Shown here: piece after piece, positions 1-8,639 of the stretch
Layout of the letters: the number at the start of each line of letters is the position of its first letter
How positions within the stretch are numbered: position 1 is the stretch's first letter
Origin: Flavobacterium hydrophilum
Lineage (GTDB): Bacteria; Bacteroidota; Bacteroidia; Flavobacteriales; Flavobacteriaceae
Direction of reading: 5' to 3'
DNA: 64,000 bases
NCBI RefSeq assembly: GCF_003202405.1
Contig: NZ_QJHL01000004.1
Coordinates: 1-64,000, forward strand
The notes under the pieces: generated by a model
What the model saw: the letters and a program-made list of their open reading frames with translations, nothing else
What the model was told of the DNA's origin: nothing
The model's database searches: none
Translations under genes and position numbers: made by a program

Positions 1-42
1 TGGACAGCAATGTCCGTGCGGGTTCAAGTCCCGCTCTGAGTA
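1..42 (+). tRNA. 3' part of a class II tRNA, probably tRNA-Leu (truncated by window edge)
   Basis: The first 42 bases show a stem-loop variable arm (GGAC...GTCC), then a perfect T-arm (GCGGG-TTCAAGT-CCCGC, 18-34), a seven-base 3' acceptor strand and discriminator A42. CCA is not encoded, as is common in Bacteroidota. A long variable arm limits the identity to Leu, Ser or Tyr. The GTCCGTG sequence running into the T-arm is most like bacterial tRNA-Leu. The anticodon lies outside the window, so the isotype is inferred. Confidence 0.75.
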
Positions 43-45
43 CTG

Positions 46-86
46 AAAACTCCAATTGGCTATGGCTGATTGGAGTTTTTTTTTTC
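46..86 (+). terminator. Rho-independent terminator after the tRNA
   Basis: An 11-bp stem (46-56 with 69-79, core ACTCCAAT/ATTGGAGT) is followed by about ten T residues. It lies directly downstream of the tRNA. Confidence 0.85.
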
Positions 87-363
87 TTAATGAAATTACT
101 TGCTTAAAAACTGAAGCTTCCCGATGTCCCTTACTGCGCTAGGGATGCAAGGGGAATCCTTTTGTGAGCCCTTATATTCCTGTATCATACCAAAACTGCC
201 TGAACGAAAGATACACCGTAAAGCCCGCCCCGTAGGGAAGCCATAAAAACAGATACAAAATGTTCATATCTAAATCATAATACATAAATGATTTAGATAT
301 ATATGATGCTAAAAAAGCGGATCATTTATAGATCCGCTGTTGTTATAAAAATTTTAATGTTTT
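87..363. other. Intergenic region with possible dispersed-repeat remnant
   Basis: No coding frame is visible. Bases 120-260 are clearly less AT-rich than the surroundings (CTAGGGATGCAAGGGG, AAGCCCGCCCCGTAGGG) and resemble the non-coding repeat debris common in Flavobacterium intergenic regions. That family assignment is from memory and unverified. The AT-rich stretch 265-310 contains the imperfect dyad ATATCTAAATCAT / ATGATTTAGATATA. No promoter is assigned here. Confidence 0.35.
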
Positions 364-1116
364 TTAGATCCCTAATCGAAAATCTTTTACACTTTTTTGT
401 TCTAAGCTAATATCTTCAAAATAACTTGTCGTTCCTTTATCAACCGGGCATTGGGCACTGATTCCTGTCCAGATTTCTGAAGGATAATTATTTTTGTATA
501 AACGGACCATTTGCCAGTTTTTATTGTCTATTGAATAATAGCTTGCCACGGTTTTTGTATCTGATGAAATTTTCATGTAAACTGTTTTCCCTTCAACAAT
601 ATCATGATTGTTGTCGTCAGAAGTTCCTATGGTTCGAACCGTTACAATTCTGTGATTGCCACGTTCATCTTGTTCGAAACAAAATTTTTGATAAAAACTG
701 TCATTTACATATAAATATAAAACTCCGGCATTGTATAAACCACTTTTAGTAAACTCCGGACTTACCTTTGCTGTCAATGTAAAAGGTTTTGTGTTGTCAA
801 CTTTAGACAAAAGAATAGGTGCTGAATTATTTGAGAGCTTATTATTTGGATCCGAAAAATAATCTTTTTTCTCTCCTACGTGAAATAGCATCTTTTCTTT
901 TACATTTATTTTTACTAACGTATCCGCACCATTAATTGACTTGGTAAAATGAATTCGGCTTAGTTTTATATCACATGGAATTCCACGTACTATTGCCGAG
1001 TCTTTTGTTGTAGGATCAGTGTTTTCAACTGTTTTATTTTCTTTAGAAATATTATTACAAGCTGAAAATAGAATAATTTGATAAAGGCTGCAGTAGATAA
1101 GAAATTTAGGTTTCAT
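364..1116 (-). CDS. DUF1349-like lipoprotein
   Basis: The 250-residue protein starts with a lipoprotein signal ending in the lipobox FSAC (Cys20), so it is probably membrane-anchored. The rest is beta-rich. Features such as YNAGVLYLYVND, a YYSIDNKNWQ strand and a C-terminal SYFEDISLEQ strand are typical of the DUF1349 concanavalin-like sandwich (YesU-like), in which the YSxDGxxW-type hairpin recurs. No catalytic function is established for the family; carbohydrate binding is a reasonable guess. It is transcribed divergently from the LuxR-type gene and sits outside the pectin operons, so its part in pectin use is uncertain. Confidence 0.7.
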   Translation of the reverse strand: MKPKFLIYCSLYQIILFSACNNISKENKTVENTDPTTKDSAIVRGIPCDIKLSRIHFTKSINGADTLVKINVKEKMLFHVGEKKDYFSDPNNKLSNNSAPILLSKVDNTKPFTLTAKVSPEFTKSGLYNAGVLYLYVNDSFYQKFCFEQDERGNHRIVTVRTIGTSDDNNHDIVEGKTVYMKISSDTKTVASYYSIDNKNWQMVRLYKNNYPSEIWTGISAQCPVDKGTTSYFEDISLEQKSVKDFRLGI

Positions 1117-1221
1117 AAATGTTTTTGTTAAAAGTATAAATAGTCTAACTTAGTTTCTCAAATTTATACACTACTTCCAATAACTGCAATACGTAAAATT
1201 AACCAATTTATTTAAACAACT

Positions 1222-1992
1222 ATGACTAACGCATCCATCGAAGATCAGTTAACATCTACTTTATTGCAACAAACATTTTTGGATGGAAATATACTCGATA
1301 TTGAAGATTATAAAAAAATGGCTGCTGCTTATGTTTCTATAGAGCAATGTGTGGCGGTACTTTCGGATTTTCAGGCTGACTGCAGTTATATATATGCGGG
1401 TAATTTCGGTAAATTCTTAGGACTCCCTTTAGGGGATTTATTTATCGATTCGGCTTTTGAAGATTGTATATTCGATAAGTTAAATTCGGAGGATGTAATC
1501 GAACGTCATGCATTAGAACTTCATTTTTTTCAATACCTGAAAAACCTGCCTGATGAAGAATATCGAAATTACAGTACTTTTAGCCGTCTGCGTTTTTCTG
1601 ATGATAAAAATATGAATTATATAAATCATCGTACTATGTATCTTAAAAAATTATGCAATGGAAGTGTTTTATTTGCATTGTGTTTATATGCACCATCGAC
1701 TAATTTTAGATTTCAAACCGGAATTGATGGTAAAATTGTAAATATTAAGACAGGAGAAACGATAACATCAGAAAAATATAAACCTTATACAGAAACCCTG
1801 CTTTCTAAAAGAGAGTTAGAAATCCTGAATCACCTGGCAAAGGGAAACAATAGTGATCAGATTGCAAATCTTTTAAATATTTCGGTTTATACTGTTCGTC
1901 GTCACAGACAGAATATAATTCAGAAAATGCAGGTTGCCAATACGACAGAAGCATTAAAAACAGCTTTTGTTATGGGGTTGATAAATGTATAA
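1222..1992 (+). CDS. LuxR/GerE-type HTH transcriptional regulator
   Basis: This 256-residue protein has a GerE-type winged helix-turn-helix at residues 194-253 (LSKRELEILNHLAKG, then SVYTVRRHRQNIIQKM), the signature of LuxR/FixJ-class DNA-binding domains. The N-terminal 185 residues show no receiver-domain aspartate pattern and no autoinducer-domain motif. They may form a PAS-like sensor, as in many flavobacterial orphan LuxR proteins. There is no signal peptide. The gene is monocistronic, divergent from the DUF1349 lipoprotein and closed by a strong bidirectional terminator, so a direct role in the neighbouring pectin locus is not indicated. Confidence 0.8.
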   Translation: MTNASIEDQLTSTLLQQTFLDGNILDIEDYKKMAAAYVSIEQCVAVLSDFQADCSYIYAGNFGKFLGLPLGDLFIDSAFEDCIFDKLNSEDVIERHALELHFFQYLKNLPDEEYRNYSTFSRLRFSDDKNMNYINHRTMYLKKLCNGSVLFALCLYAPSTNFRFQTGIDGKIVNIKTGETITSEKYKPYTETLLSKRELEILNHLAKGNNSDQIANLLNISVYTVRRHRQNIIQKMQVANTTEALKTAFVMGLINV

Positions 1993-1994
1993 TC

Positions 1995-2052
1995 AAAAAA
2001 TAAAGAAAAACCTTTAGCCACGTAACGCTTAAAGGTTTTTCTTTATTTTTTT
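1995..2052. terminator. Bidirectional terminator between convergent genes
   Basis: A long A/T-flanked stem (arms about 1995-2016 and 2030-2052, core AAACCTTTA/TAAAGGTTT) is symmetric, with A- and T-runs on either side. It can therefore end both the LuxR-type gene and the minus-strand pectinesterase. Confidence 0.85.
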
Positions 2053-3157
2053 AGTTAAATGCTTTTTCAAAATTAGAATCTGCATTTTTGGCTTTTTTAG
2101 AAGGTAAAACAGAATCACATTTGTCTTTTTCAATTACTGGATTCCAATCTCCTTCGAGTTTATTTGCGGTTGTAGTGCTTGCTGCAAATATTTTTTCTTT
2201 TGTGTATTCAGAGACTTCGACTTTATTCAATTGTTTAGACCATGAAATGCGTTTATCTTTATCAGAGCCAGGTCCAAAACAATCATATTCTGCATAGAAA
2301 GAAGTTTTCCAGTTGTCATAGGCTTTATTTTCAGGATCTTTAGACCAGATCGACCATCCTTCAGGTATTATAATTGATTCTTCATACGAATGGATAAAAA
2401 CAGTATTGGCACCGGCTCCCCATGGTCTTCCAAGTGACACTTTTGAAATGGCTGCTTTAGGATATTTCATTATGACACAATCTTTGAATACAAAACCATA
2501 TTTACTTTTTCCCGCTTCATGATTTCCGGCAGTGATGTATGAGTCTTTTCTGCATTGGATAACACAATTTTCAAACAAGGCTATACCTGCGCCAAAAATA
2601 AAGTCTGTCGTTCCATCAATTATACAATCTTTAATGTAAGTTCTTTTGTTAGCTTTTAGGTAAAATGTATCCTGAAAACCACTCATTTTACAGTTATGGA
2701 AAATAACCCTGTCACCATTTACCATCAAAGCTACAGCCTGACCGCCCTTTTTATACTGTGACAATTCACTACTAATAGTGTTTTCAAAAGTTATATTTTC
2801 TGCAAAAAAATCATTTGCTTCAATTAATACACTAAATGATTTGCTTGTTCCTCCTGCAATTTCAGCATAATCATCGTAAGTGAGAATGGTATTTTTATAC
2901 GATTCGCCTATTAAGGATACATTTTTCTTTCCTGAGGTTAATTTTAGTTTCTCTTTATAAACACCTGGCTTTACAAAAATAACGGTACGTTTAGAATTAT
3001 TATCAGGTACAGCATTAAAAGCATCCTGAACTTTTGTATAATTACCGCTTCCATCAGCAGCTACTACAATATCATAAACTGTTTTGTTTTTTTGAGCGTG
3101 TAAAGCTGCACTGAAACTAATAAGTAAGAAATAAAAAGTAAGTAAAGTTTTTTTCAT
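2051..3157 (-). CDS. CE8 pectin methylesterase
   Basis: The enzyme hydrolyses methyl esters of homogalacturonan so that lyases and polygalacturonases can act. The 368-residue protein has a signal peptide (to about ALHAQ, residue 22) and the right-handed beta-helix motifs of carbohydrate esterase family 8. These are GGQAVAL with Gln140, GFQDTFY with Gln162 and the catalytic acid Asp163, DFIFGAG with the nucleophile Asp185, and LGRPWG with Arg244 and Trp246. All expected active-site residues are present. It is the last gene of the minus-strand group, after the FucP-like permease. Lack of a T9SS domain suggests a periplasmic location. A second CE8 lies at 51920. Confidence 0.93.
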   Translation of the reverse strand: MKKTLLTFYFLLISFSAALHAQKNKTVYDIVVAADGSGNYTKVQDAFNAVPDNNSKRTVIFVKPGVYKEKLKLTSGKKNVSLIGESYKNTILTYDDYAEIAGGTSKSFSVLIEANDFFAENITFENTISSELSQYKKGGQAVALMVNGDRVIFHNCKMSGFQDTFYLKANKRTYIKDCIIDGTTDFIFGAGIALFENCVIQCRKDSYITAGNHEAGKSKYGFVFKDCVIMKYPKAAISKVSLGRPWGAGANTVFIHSYEESIIIPEGWSIWSKDPENKAYDNWKTSFYAEYDCFGPGSDKDKRISWSKQLNKVEVSEYTKEKIFAASTTTANKLEGDWNPVIEKDKCDSVLPSKKAKNADSNFEKAFN

Positions 3158-3188
3158 GTTAGATTATGAATGATAAAGTTTTAAAATA

Positions 3189-3228
3189 AAATTTCCAAGG
3201 AATAAATTGTTTTACACCTTGGAAATTT
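3189..3228 (-). terminator. Hairpin terminator downstream of the sugar permease
   Basis: A perfect 12-bp stem (AAATTTCCAAGG / CCTTGGAAATTT, 3189-3200 with 3217-3228) has a 16-base loop and, read on the minus strand, a T-rich tail. It separates the permease from the CE8 gene, suggesting partial termination between them. Confidence 0.65.
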
Positions 3229-3248
3229 ATAAAAATAATTGAATATAA

Positions 3249-4553
3249 CTAAGAAATGCTGTTTTTTACTTTATGTCCAAATATTCCAAAATAAAGAATG
3301 ATTACAAAACATACCAAAGGAATAATGTAACCGGCTTGAATATCATCGTGTTTCATGTCGATTAATGTTCCCATTCCATAGGGTAGTATAGCACCACCCA
3401 CAATAGACATTACCAACCAGGATGAACCAGTTTCTGTATTGGATTTTAAACCTACCAATCCTAAAGAGAAAATAGTTGGAAACATAATTGACATAAAAAA
3501 TCCAATTCCGCCAAGAGCATAAATAACTACAATTCCGGATCCGTAAATAGCTACTAAACAAAGTAAAATACTTGCTACACAATATATAGAAAGTAGAACA
3601 TAATCTTTAACAAACTTCAAAAAGAAAGTTCCAATAAAACGTCCTGCCATAAACAGAAAACCATAAATTCCAAGATAATATCCGGCTGTCTTTTCATCTA
3701 ATCCAGCTCCTTGCTGTGCAATTCGAATGAAGAAACTCGTAATACAAACCTGGGCGCCAACATAAAAAAACTGTGCTACAACAGCCCAACTCAAATGAGA
3801 GAATTTCAAAACAGAGAAAAATCCCGGTTTTACTTCCACTTCAGAATGTTGTGGTTTCATTGAAGGTAAATGCATGAAATAAAATAAGATAGCAACCAAT
3901 ACCAATACACTTCCTAAAATGATATAAGGTAATTTCACAGCCGAAGCTTCCCCTAACAGATAAGCAGCTTTTGTTGCTTCCGGCATAGCTGCCATTTGTT
4001 CTGGAGTGTGATTTGTTCCTGAAAGAATAAACAGTGAACCAACAATTGGGGCAACCATAGCTGCTAATCCGTTAAAAGAAGCAGCTAAATTTAATCTTTT
4101 GGAAGATGATTCAGCAGGTCCTAATATAGCAGCATACGGATTGGCGCTGGTTTCCAGAATGGTTAGTCCGCAACCAATAACAAACAAGGCCAAAAGGAAA
4201 AGTTCATAGGTTCTTGTATTTGCAGCAGGTACAAAAAGAAATGCTCCACAGGCAAAAACTAATAATCCTATTATGATGCTATTTTTATAGCCAAATCTTT
4301 TAATCAGCATTCCGGCGGGAATTGCCATAATAAAATAAGCAAAAAATACGGAGGTATCAATCAATGTAGATTGACTGTTATTTAATTCACAAGCTTTTTT
4401 TAAGTGTGGAATCAAAATAGAATCCAGATTGTGCGCCATTCCCCAAAGGAAAAATAAGCTGGTAATTAAAATGAAAGGCAAAAGATATTGATTTCCTTTT
4501 CCGCCTTCTGTTGGTACTTCGTGTTGGTCACCTGTTTGGTTAGTTACTTGCAT
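3249..4553 (-). CDS. FucP-family sugar:H+ symporter (MFS)
   Basis: This 434-residue protein has about twelve hydrophobic segments and the hallmarks of the FHS (fucose:H+ symporter) branch of the MFS: FFLWGMAHNLD near the start, IPAGMLIKRFGYK, and LETSANPY in the fourth segment, which carries the glutamate equivalent to E. coli FucP Glu135. The Asp46 region reads NLDSILIP instead of NLNDILLP, so the proton-linked aspartate appears shifted by one residue. It probably imports a monosaccharide released from pectin, such as L-fucose, L-rhamnose or a uronate; the substrate cannot be read from sequence. It lies downstream of the MaoC-like gene (21-base gap), in line with uptake feeding this catabolic operon. 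Confidence 0.85.
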   Translation of the reverse strand: MQVTNQTGDQHEVPTEGGKGNQYLLPFILITSLFFLWGMAHNLDSILIPHLKKACELNNSQSTLIDTSVFFAYFIMAIPAGMLIKRFGYKNSIIIGLLVFACGAFLFVPAANTRTYELFLLALFVIGCGLTILETSANPYAAILGPAESSSKRLNLAASFNGLAAMVAPIVGSLFILSGTNHTPEQMAAMPEATKAAYLLGEASAVKLPYIILGSVLVLVAILFYFMHLPSMKPQHSEVEVKPGFFSVLKFSHLSWAVVAQFFYVGAQVCITSFFIRIAQQGAGLDEKTAGYYLGIYGFLFMAGRFIGTFFLKFVKDYVLLSIYCVASILLCLVAIYGSGIVVIYALGGIGFFMSIMFPTIFSLGLVGLKSNTETGSSWLVMSIVGGAILPYGMGTLIDMKHDDIQAGYIIPLVCFVIILYFGIFGHKVKNSIS

Positions 4554-4574
4554 AGTTAGATTTTTATTTTAGGA

Positions 4575-5015
4575 TTATTTCTTTTTTACTAATAATAGGT
4601 GATCACATACCAAAACTATTTCGCCTCTTTGGTTGATGATTTCTACGTGTTCGGTTACTGTTCCCATATCCGGTTTTTTGGCTTCTCCTTTTTCCGATAT
4701 CGTAATTTCTGAATGAATAGTGTCTCCAATATGAACCGGCTTCACAAATCGCATTCTGTCGTATCCTTTAGAAAAAGCTTCCGGATTTATTTCTGAAGCA
4801 GTCAAACCGATTCCAATACTGAAAACCATTGTTCCGTGCGCAATTCGCTGTCCGAAAGGTTGTGTTTTACACCATTCCTCATCCATGTGGTGTGGAAAAA
4901 AATCGCCAGTATGTCCAGCATGGACTACAAAATCGGTTTCTGTAATAGTTCTGCCTAATGTAACTCTTTTATCATTAAGTTGATAGTCTTCGAAAAATGT
5001 GGATTTGAAATACAT
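4575..5015 (-). CDS. MaoC-like (R)-enoyl-CoA hydratase family protein
   Basis: This 146-residue single hot-dog-fold protein carries a hydratase-2-type motif, HTGDFFPHHMDEEW, with the catalytic pair Asp38 and His43, then the FGQRIAHG segment common to MaoC dehydratases. The usual Asn of GDxNPxH is replaced by Phe40. Family members reversibly hydrate 2-enoyl-CoA or act on related acyl-CoAs such as mesaconyl-CoA. It is cytoplasmic. With two CoA-transferases encoded just upstream on the same strand, a role in dehydrating or hydrating a sugar-acid CoA thioester is a plausible inference. A repeat-filled gap of about 190 bases separates it from the five-gene block, so co-transcription is likely but not certain. 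Confidence 0.85.
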   Translation of the reverse strand: MYFKSTFFEDYQLNDKRVTLGRTITETDFVVHAGHTGDFFPHHMDEEWCKTQPFGQRIAHGTMVFSIGIGLTASEINPEAFSKGYDRMRFVKPVHIGDTIHSEITISEKGEAKKPDMGTVTEHVEIINQRGEIVLVCDHLLLVKKK

Positions 5016-5029
5016 ATTTTAGTTTTTTA

Positions 5030-5202
5030 GTCCTTAGTAATTAGTCCTTAGTGACTAGCTCAAATGCTAATTACTTATGACTTTTCACTAATCACTACAT
5101 TTATATAATTTTTTTGGGCGTTTAAACACGCTTTCCGCTGTATCTTTTTTGGCAGAAAAAGCCAAAAAAGGATGTCGCTTCAATCGTTAACGCGGGCAAC
5201 CG
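5030..5202. repeat. Intergenic dispersed-repeat remnant with hairpin
   Basis: The first half contains near-repeats of TTAGTCCTTAGT / TTAGTGACTAG / TAATCACTA, also seen near 32895-32930. The second half contains a perfect 10-bp hairpin (CTTTTTTGGC 5145-5154 with GCCAAAAAAG 5161-5170) flanked by CGCTTTCCGCTGTAT and GTCGCTTCAATCGTTAACGC. This layout looks like a non-coding element dispersed in Flavobacterium genomes. It interrupts an otherwise tightly packed operon. Confidence 0.5.
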
Positions 5203-5205
5203 TTG

Positions 5206-6270
5206 TTATAACTCATTTAGTGGAATTCCACCTTTTTGATTACTGATGTAACAAGCTTCAACAACCTTCATCGTATCTAGCACATCCTGAACACTTGCTA
5301 ATAATTTGTCATCAGAACCTTCTTTAAAGCGCATTAAGTTTGACATGGTACCTATGAAAGCTTCTGGAAACCAGGAACCTTCTAAATTGATTTTTTCCCA
5401 TTCGTAAGTGCCATTTTTTTCCAATGCCACTTCAAATTCGTCCGGCATACCGTCAGGATAATTCATCAGCAAGCCCATTTTTGCTTTAATTGCTCCTTTT
5501 GTTCCTTCCCATTTGATGTAGCTTTCTTCATGTTTTGGTCCAAAATGATGATCGTGATTCGTATTGATAACCACACGCATCGAATCGCCATAATCCAAAA
5601 TAATCGAAGAACGGCAAGATGATAATTTCTTTAAAGGATGATTGGTTGTTTTTGCATAGACTCCTTTTGGATTTCCCATAAAGGAACGAATGCAGTCAAT
5701 ATAATGCACACTGTGAAAAAGAATCTCCAATCTTGGATGTTCCTTGATTAATGGAAATAATTCCCAAGGAGTGTTTACAGTTACTTTAAATTCCAGATCA
5801 TACAAGTCTCCAATAATTCCCTGATCAATCATATAACGCGCTGCACTTACAAAAGAAGCAAAACGCAACTGAAAATTAATCGCTGCTACTAATTTTTTTC
5901 TTTCGCAAACAGCTACAATTTCTTTGGCCTGCGCCAAATCATTTCCCATTGGCTTCTGAATCAAAACTGCAGCACCATCTGGCAATTGTTCTAATATTTC
6001 GATGTATTGATCAGGCAATACCGTAATATCATAAACAGCATTCGAAGGAGCATTTTTTACAGCATCGGCTACGTTTTCAAAAACATTCGGAATGCCGAAT
6101 TCCTCAGCCATTGCGTGTGCTTTTGCCACCGTTCTGTTTGTAATTCCGAAAACCGAAAAGCCAGCCATTTTATAAGCCGGCAAATGAGCATCTTTTACAA
6201 TACCGCTTGCACCAATAATAATAATCGGCTGCGTTGTTTCGGGCAATAAAGGTTTATATGGAATATTCAT
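5206..6270 (-). CDS. Gfo/Idh/MocA family NAD(P)-dependent oxidoreductase
   Basis: This 354-residue cytoplasmic protein has an N-terminal Rossmann fold (IIIIGASGIVKDAHLPAY, residues about 16-33) and the family lysine in IQKPMGND (EKP variant). The second half is the usual beta-sheet substrate domain, with FHSVHYIDCIRSFMG supplying the conserved histidine-aspartate region. Family members oxidise or epimerise sugars, inositols and sugar acids. Its start is 2 bases after the stop of the upstream solute-binding-like gene, so it belongs to the CoA-transferase operon. Substrate unknown. It is not a close copy of the second Gfo/Idh/MocA protein at 22787. Confidence 0.88.
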   Translation of the reverse strand: MNIPYKPLLPETTQPIIIIGASGIVKDAHLPAYKMAGFSVFGITNRTVAKAHAMAEEFGIPNVFENVADAVKNAPSNAVYDITVLPDQYIEILEQLPDGAAVLIQKPMGNDLAQAKEIVAVCERKKLVAAINFQLRFASFVSAARYMIDQGIIGDLYDLEFKVTVNTPWELFPLIKEHPRLEILFHSVHYIDCIRSFMGNPKGVYAKTTNHPLKKLSSCRSSIILDYGDSMRVVINTNHDHHFGPKHEESYIKWEGTKGAIKAKMGLLMNYPDGMPDEFEVALEKNGTYEWEKINLEGSWFPEAFIGTMSNLMRFKEGSDDKLLASVQDVLDTMKVVEACYISNQKGGIPLNEL

Positions 6271-6272
6271 AT

Positions 6273-7496
6273 TTATTCTATTTTTTGAATATTATTATGT
6301 GTTTCTTCTAATAATTGTGCTGAAGGAATGTCGCTGTTGATTGCTTTTAAAATCATATGATCGATAAACTCACACACTTTTGGCCAAATTGGTGTTTGTG
6401 GAAGGGTAAATGCATTTTCATGCAGCATTTCCAGTTTATGATAAAATGGTATTAAAGCATTAATTTCTTCATCTTTCCAAGTCGACTTTCTACAACCAAT
6501 ACCGCCTTCTTTTGTTAATAATTTGTCACTTTCAGAAGTTGTTGCAAAACGTAAAAAATCGTAAGCCAGTTTTTTATGTTTACTTCCTGATCCAATAGTA
6601 TACAACCAGTACACATTCAAAGAAGCCGTTTTATGATTCGGATCGGAAGGGAGTGAAGTGATATCAATTTTTCCCTTTACTTTCGATTCCTCAATCACTT
6701 GTGCCATCGAAGCAAATCCGAACCAGTTGATAGCCATTGCAGCTTCTCCTTTGGCGAAGGCCAAACCCGCCTGAACCGAATCAAATTCTTTTGATTTTGG
6801 ATGAACAGCAGTTGGATCGTTCACCATTTTTCTGTAAAAATCCAAAGCTTCAATTGCAGCTTTACTGTGAACGCTGATTTGATTTTTGTGATTGATTAAT
6901 GATCCGCCACGTGTCCATAATTGCAGGCAGAAATCAAAAACCATGTTGTGTCCGTCTGGATAATTGGCAAAAATGCAGCCGTAAAGATTTTCTTCTGGCC
7001 GATTAAAGAAAGAAGCAATTTCTACGAACTCTTTCCATGTTTTTGGTGTGGAAAGTTCGTAACTATACTGCTTTTTAAAATTTTCCTGCTCGTTTTGGTC
7101 TTCGAATAAATCCTTTCTGTAAATCAGACATTCCGGGCCATCATGAAACGGAAGTCCATAAGTGCCGTTATCCAGTTGCTGTAATTTTAAAAGCGATTTA
7201 TGCCAGCCGTAAGGATAATTTTCCGGTGGATTTGCTGCTATAAAAGAATACAAATCCAAAACCGCTTTTTCGTGTACAGCATCATAAATCCAATCGGTAT
7301 TGAGGTGTGCAATATCCCATTTACCTTCTTTCAAACCTTTTTTTGTAATAGTGGTTTCATACAAATCATGAAGCTCCAGCGGTACCATTTCTGCTTCAAT
7401 TTGAATATTGTTTTGAAGGCAAAATAAATCCCACAGCTTTTGAAGAGTGGTTTCAAAAGGATCAAATTTCCTGACAGCGATTCTTATTTTTTCCAT
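6273..7496 (-). CDS. Signal-less ABC-type solute-binding-like protein (second in operon)
   Basis: This 407-residue protein has the look of family 1 extracellular solute-binding proteins: WDIAHLNTDWIYDAV, NGTYGLPFHDGPECLIYRKD, TPKTWKEF, and KGEAAMAINWFGFASMAQV in the second lobe. It starts MEKIRIAVRKFDPF with no signal peptide or lipobox, and the window has no ABC permease or ATPase. It is therefore predicted to be cytoplasmic and not part of a classical importer. It lies between CoA-transferases (2-base gap) and the Gfo/Idh/MocA gene. A role as a cytosolic sugar-acid sensor, carrier or enzyme subunit is inference only. It is a distant paralogue of the protein at 9787. Confidence 0.78.
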   Translation of the reverse strand: MEKIRIAVRKFDPFETTLQKLWDLFCLQNNIQIEAEMVPLELHDLYETTITKKGLKEGKWDIAHLNTDWIYDAVHEKAVLDLYSFIAANPPENYPYGWHKSLLKLQQLDNGTYGLPFHDGPECLIYRKDLFEDQNEQENFKKQYSYELSTPKTWKEFVEIASFFNRPEENLYGCIFANYPDGHNMVFDFCLQLWTRGGSLINHKNQISVHSKAAIEALDFYRKMVNDPTAVHPKSKEFDSVQAGLAFAKGEAAMAINWFGFASMAQVIEESKVKGKIDITSLPSDPNHKTASLNVYWLYTIGSGSKHKKLAYDFLRFATTSESDKLLTKEGGIGCRKSTWKDEEINALIPFYHKLEMLHENAFTLPQTPIWPKVCEFIDHMILKAINSDIPSAQLLEETHNNIQKIE

Positions 7497-7498
7497 TA

Positions 7499-8635
7499 CT
7501 ACGCTATAAATTCCTTAATAATTCGTTCGTTGTCCTGTCCTAATTTTGGGGAACCTTTAGTCGATGTGAAAATTTCTCCGTCTATTCTAATGGGGCATCG
7601 GGTTGTTTTATAGTTGTAGCTGTCCAGCATTTCTACTCTTTGTATGAAATTTAGAACCTGAAATCCTTCTTCGGCAAAAAGCTGTTTGTAGTTCAGAACT
7701 TTGGCACACCAAATATCAGCAGGCTCTAAAATATCCAGCCAATATTGGGTTTCCTGAGTTTGCAAATGAGAAGCGAGAATGTTTTTAATTTCATCTCGCA
7801 GTTCAAATTTATTTTCAGGAAATTGTAATAACGCATCACATTGTAGCAGCGAAGCCAAAACCGGAATCGATCCCATTGCTAAAGCCAGATAGCCGTTTTC
7901 AGTTTTATAAATACCATAAGGCGCTCCTAAATAAGCATGTGCATTATTGGATTTTGTCCGAACTGGCAATTCACCACCGTCGTTAAAATACGTTGTAATG
8001 GTTTCAAACTGAAAATCAAAAGCCGATTCCAGCATACTTACCTGAACTTTTGCCCCAATACTATGAGTTGCTTTTCTGTATAAAGCAGCTAAAATTCCTT
8101 GTGCCAGATGTGCTCCCGCCAACATATCCACAATTGATAATCCCATTGGTACGGGTCCATCCTCCTGATTTCCACTTAACCAGGTTAAGGCGGTCAAAGA
8201 TTGCAATAGTAAGTCCTGTCCGGGTAAATCTTTTAGTTCGGATTTAGTGCCATAACCCGAAATTTCGGCATACACTATATTCGGGTTGATTTTTTTGACT
8301 TCATCATAACTCAAACCAACGCGTTCCATCACTCCTGGTCTGAAGTTATGCATGACAACATCGGCTTTGGCCAATAATTTTTTTAATTTTTCAAGCTCTG
8401 ACGGTTGTTTGAAATCAATAGCGAATGATTCTTTATTTCTGTTGATGGTATGAAAAACAGATGATTCTCCATTCATAATCAAATCAGAAGTATATAAGGT
8501 TCGGCAGATATCACCTGTTCCCGGTTTCTCAATTTTTATCACACGGGCACCTAAATCGGCCAATCGCAAACTCGCTGAAGGGCCTGAAAGAAACTGGCTA
8601 AAATCTACTATTAAATAATCTTCTAATGGTTTCAT
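7499..8635 (-). CDS. Family III (CaiB/BaiF) CoA-transferase, copy 2
   Basis: This 378-residue protein has the full family III CoA-transferase pattern: LSGPSASLRLADLGARVIKI at the N terminus, HNFRPGVMERVGL, PGQDLLLQS, and GLSIVDMLAG with the catalytic aspartate at residue 170, equivalent to Asp169 of formyl-CoA transferase. Such enzymes move CoA from one carboxylate to another through an aspartyl-CoA anhydride. It is cytoplasmic. Separated by 4 bases from the upstream paralogue at 8640 and by 2 from the downstream solute-binding-like gene, it is translationally tight with both. The acceptor is unknown; a sugar acid from pectin is the contextual guess. Confidence 0.92.
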   Translation of the reverse strand: MKPLEDYLIVDFSQFLSGPSASLRLADLGARVIKIEKPGTGDICRTLYTSDLIMNGESSVFHTINRNKESFAIDFKQPSELEKLKKLLAKADVVMHNFRPGVMERVGLSYDEVKKINPNIVYAEISGYGTKSELKDLPGQDLLLQSLTALTWLSGNQEDGPVPMGLSIVDMLAGAHLAQGILAALYRKATHSIGAKVQVSMLESAFDFQFETITTYFNDGGELPVRTKSNNAHAYLGAPYGIYKTENGYLALAMGSIPVLASLLQCDALLQFPENKFELRDEIKNILASHLQTQETQYWLDILEPADIWCAKVLNYKQLFAEEGFQVLNFIQRVEMLDSYNYKTTRCPIRIDGEIFTSTKGSPKLGQDNERIIKEFIA

Positions 8636-8639
8636 CCTG

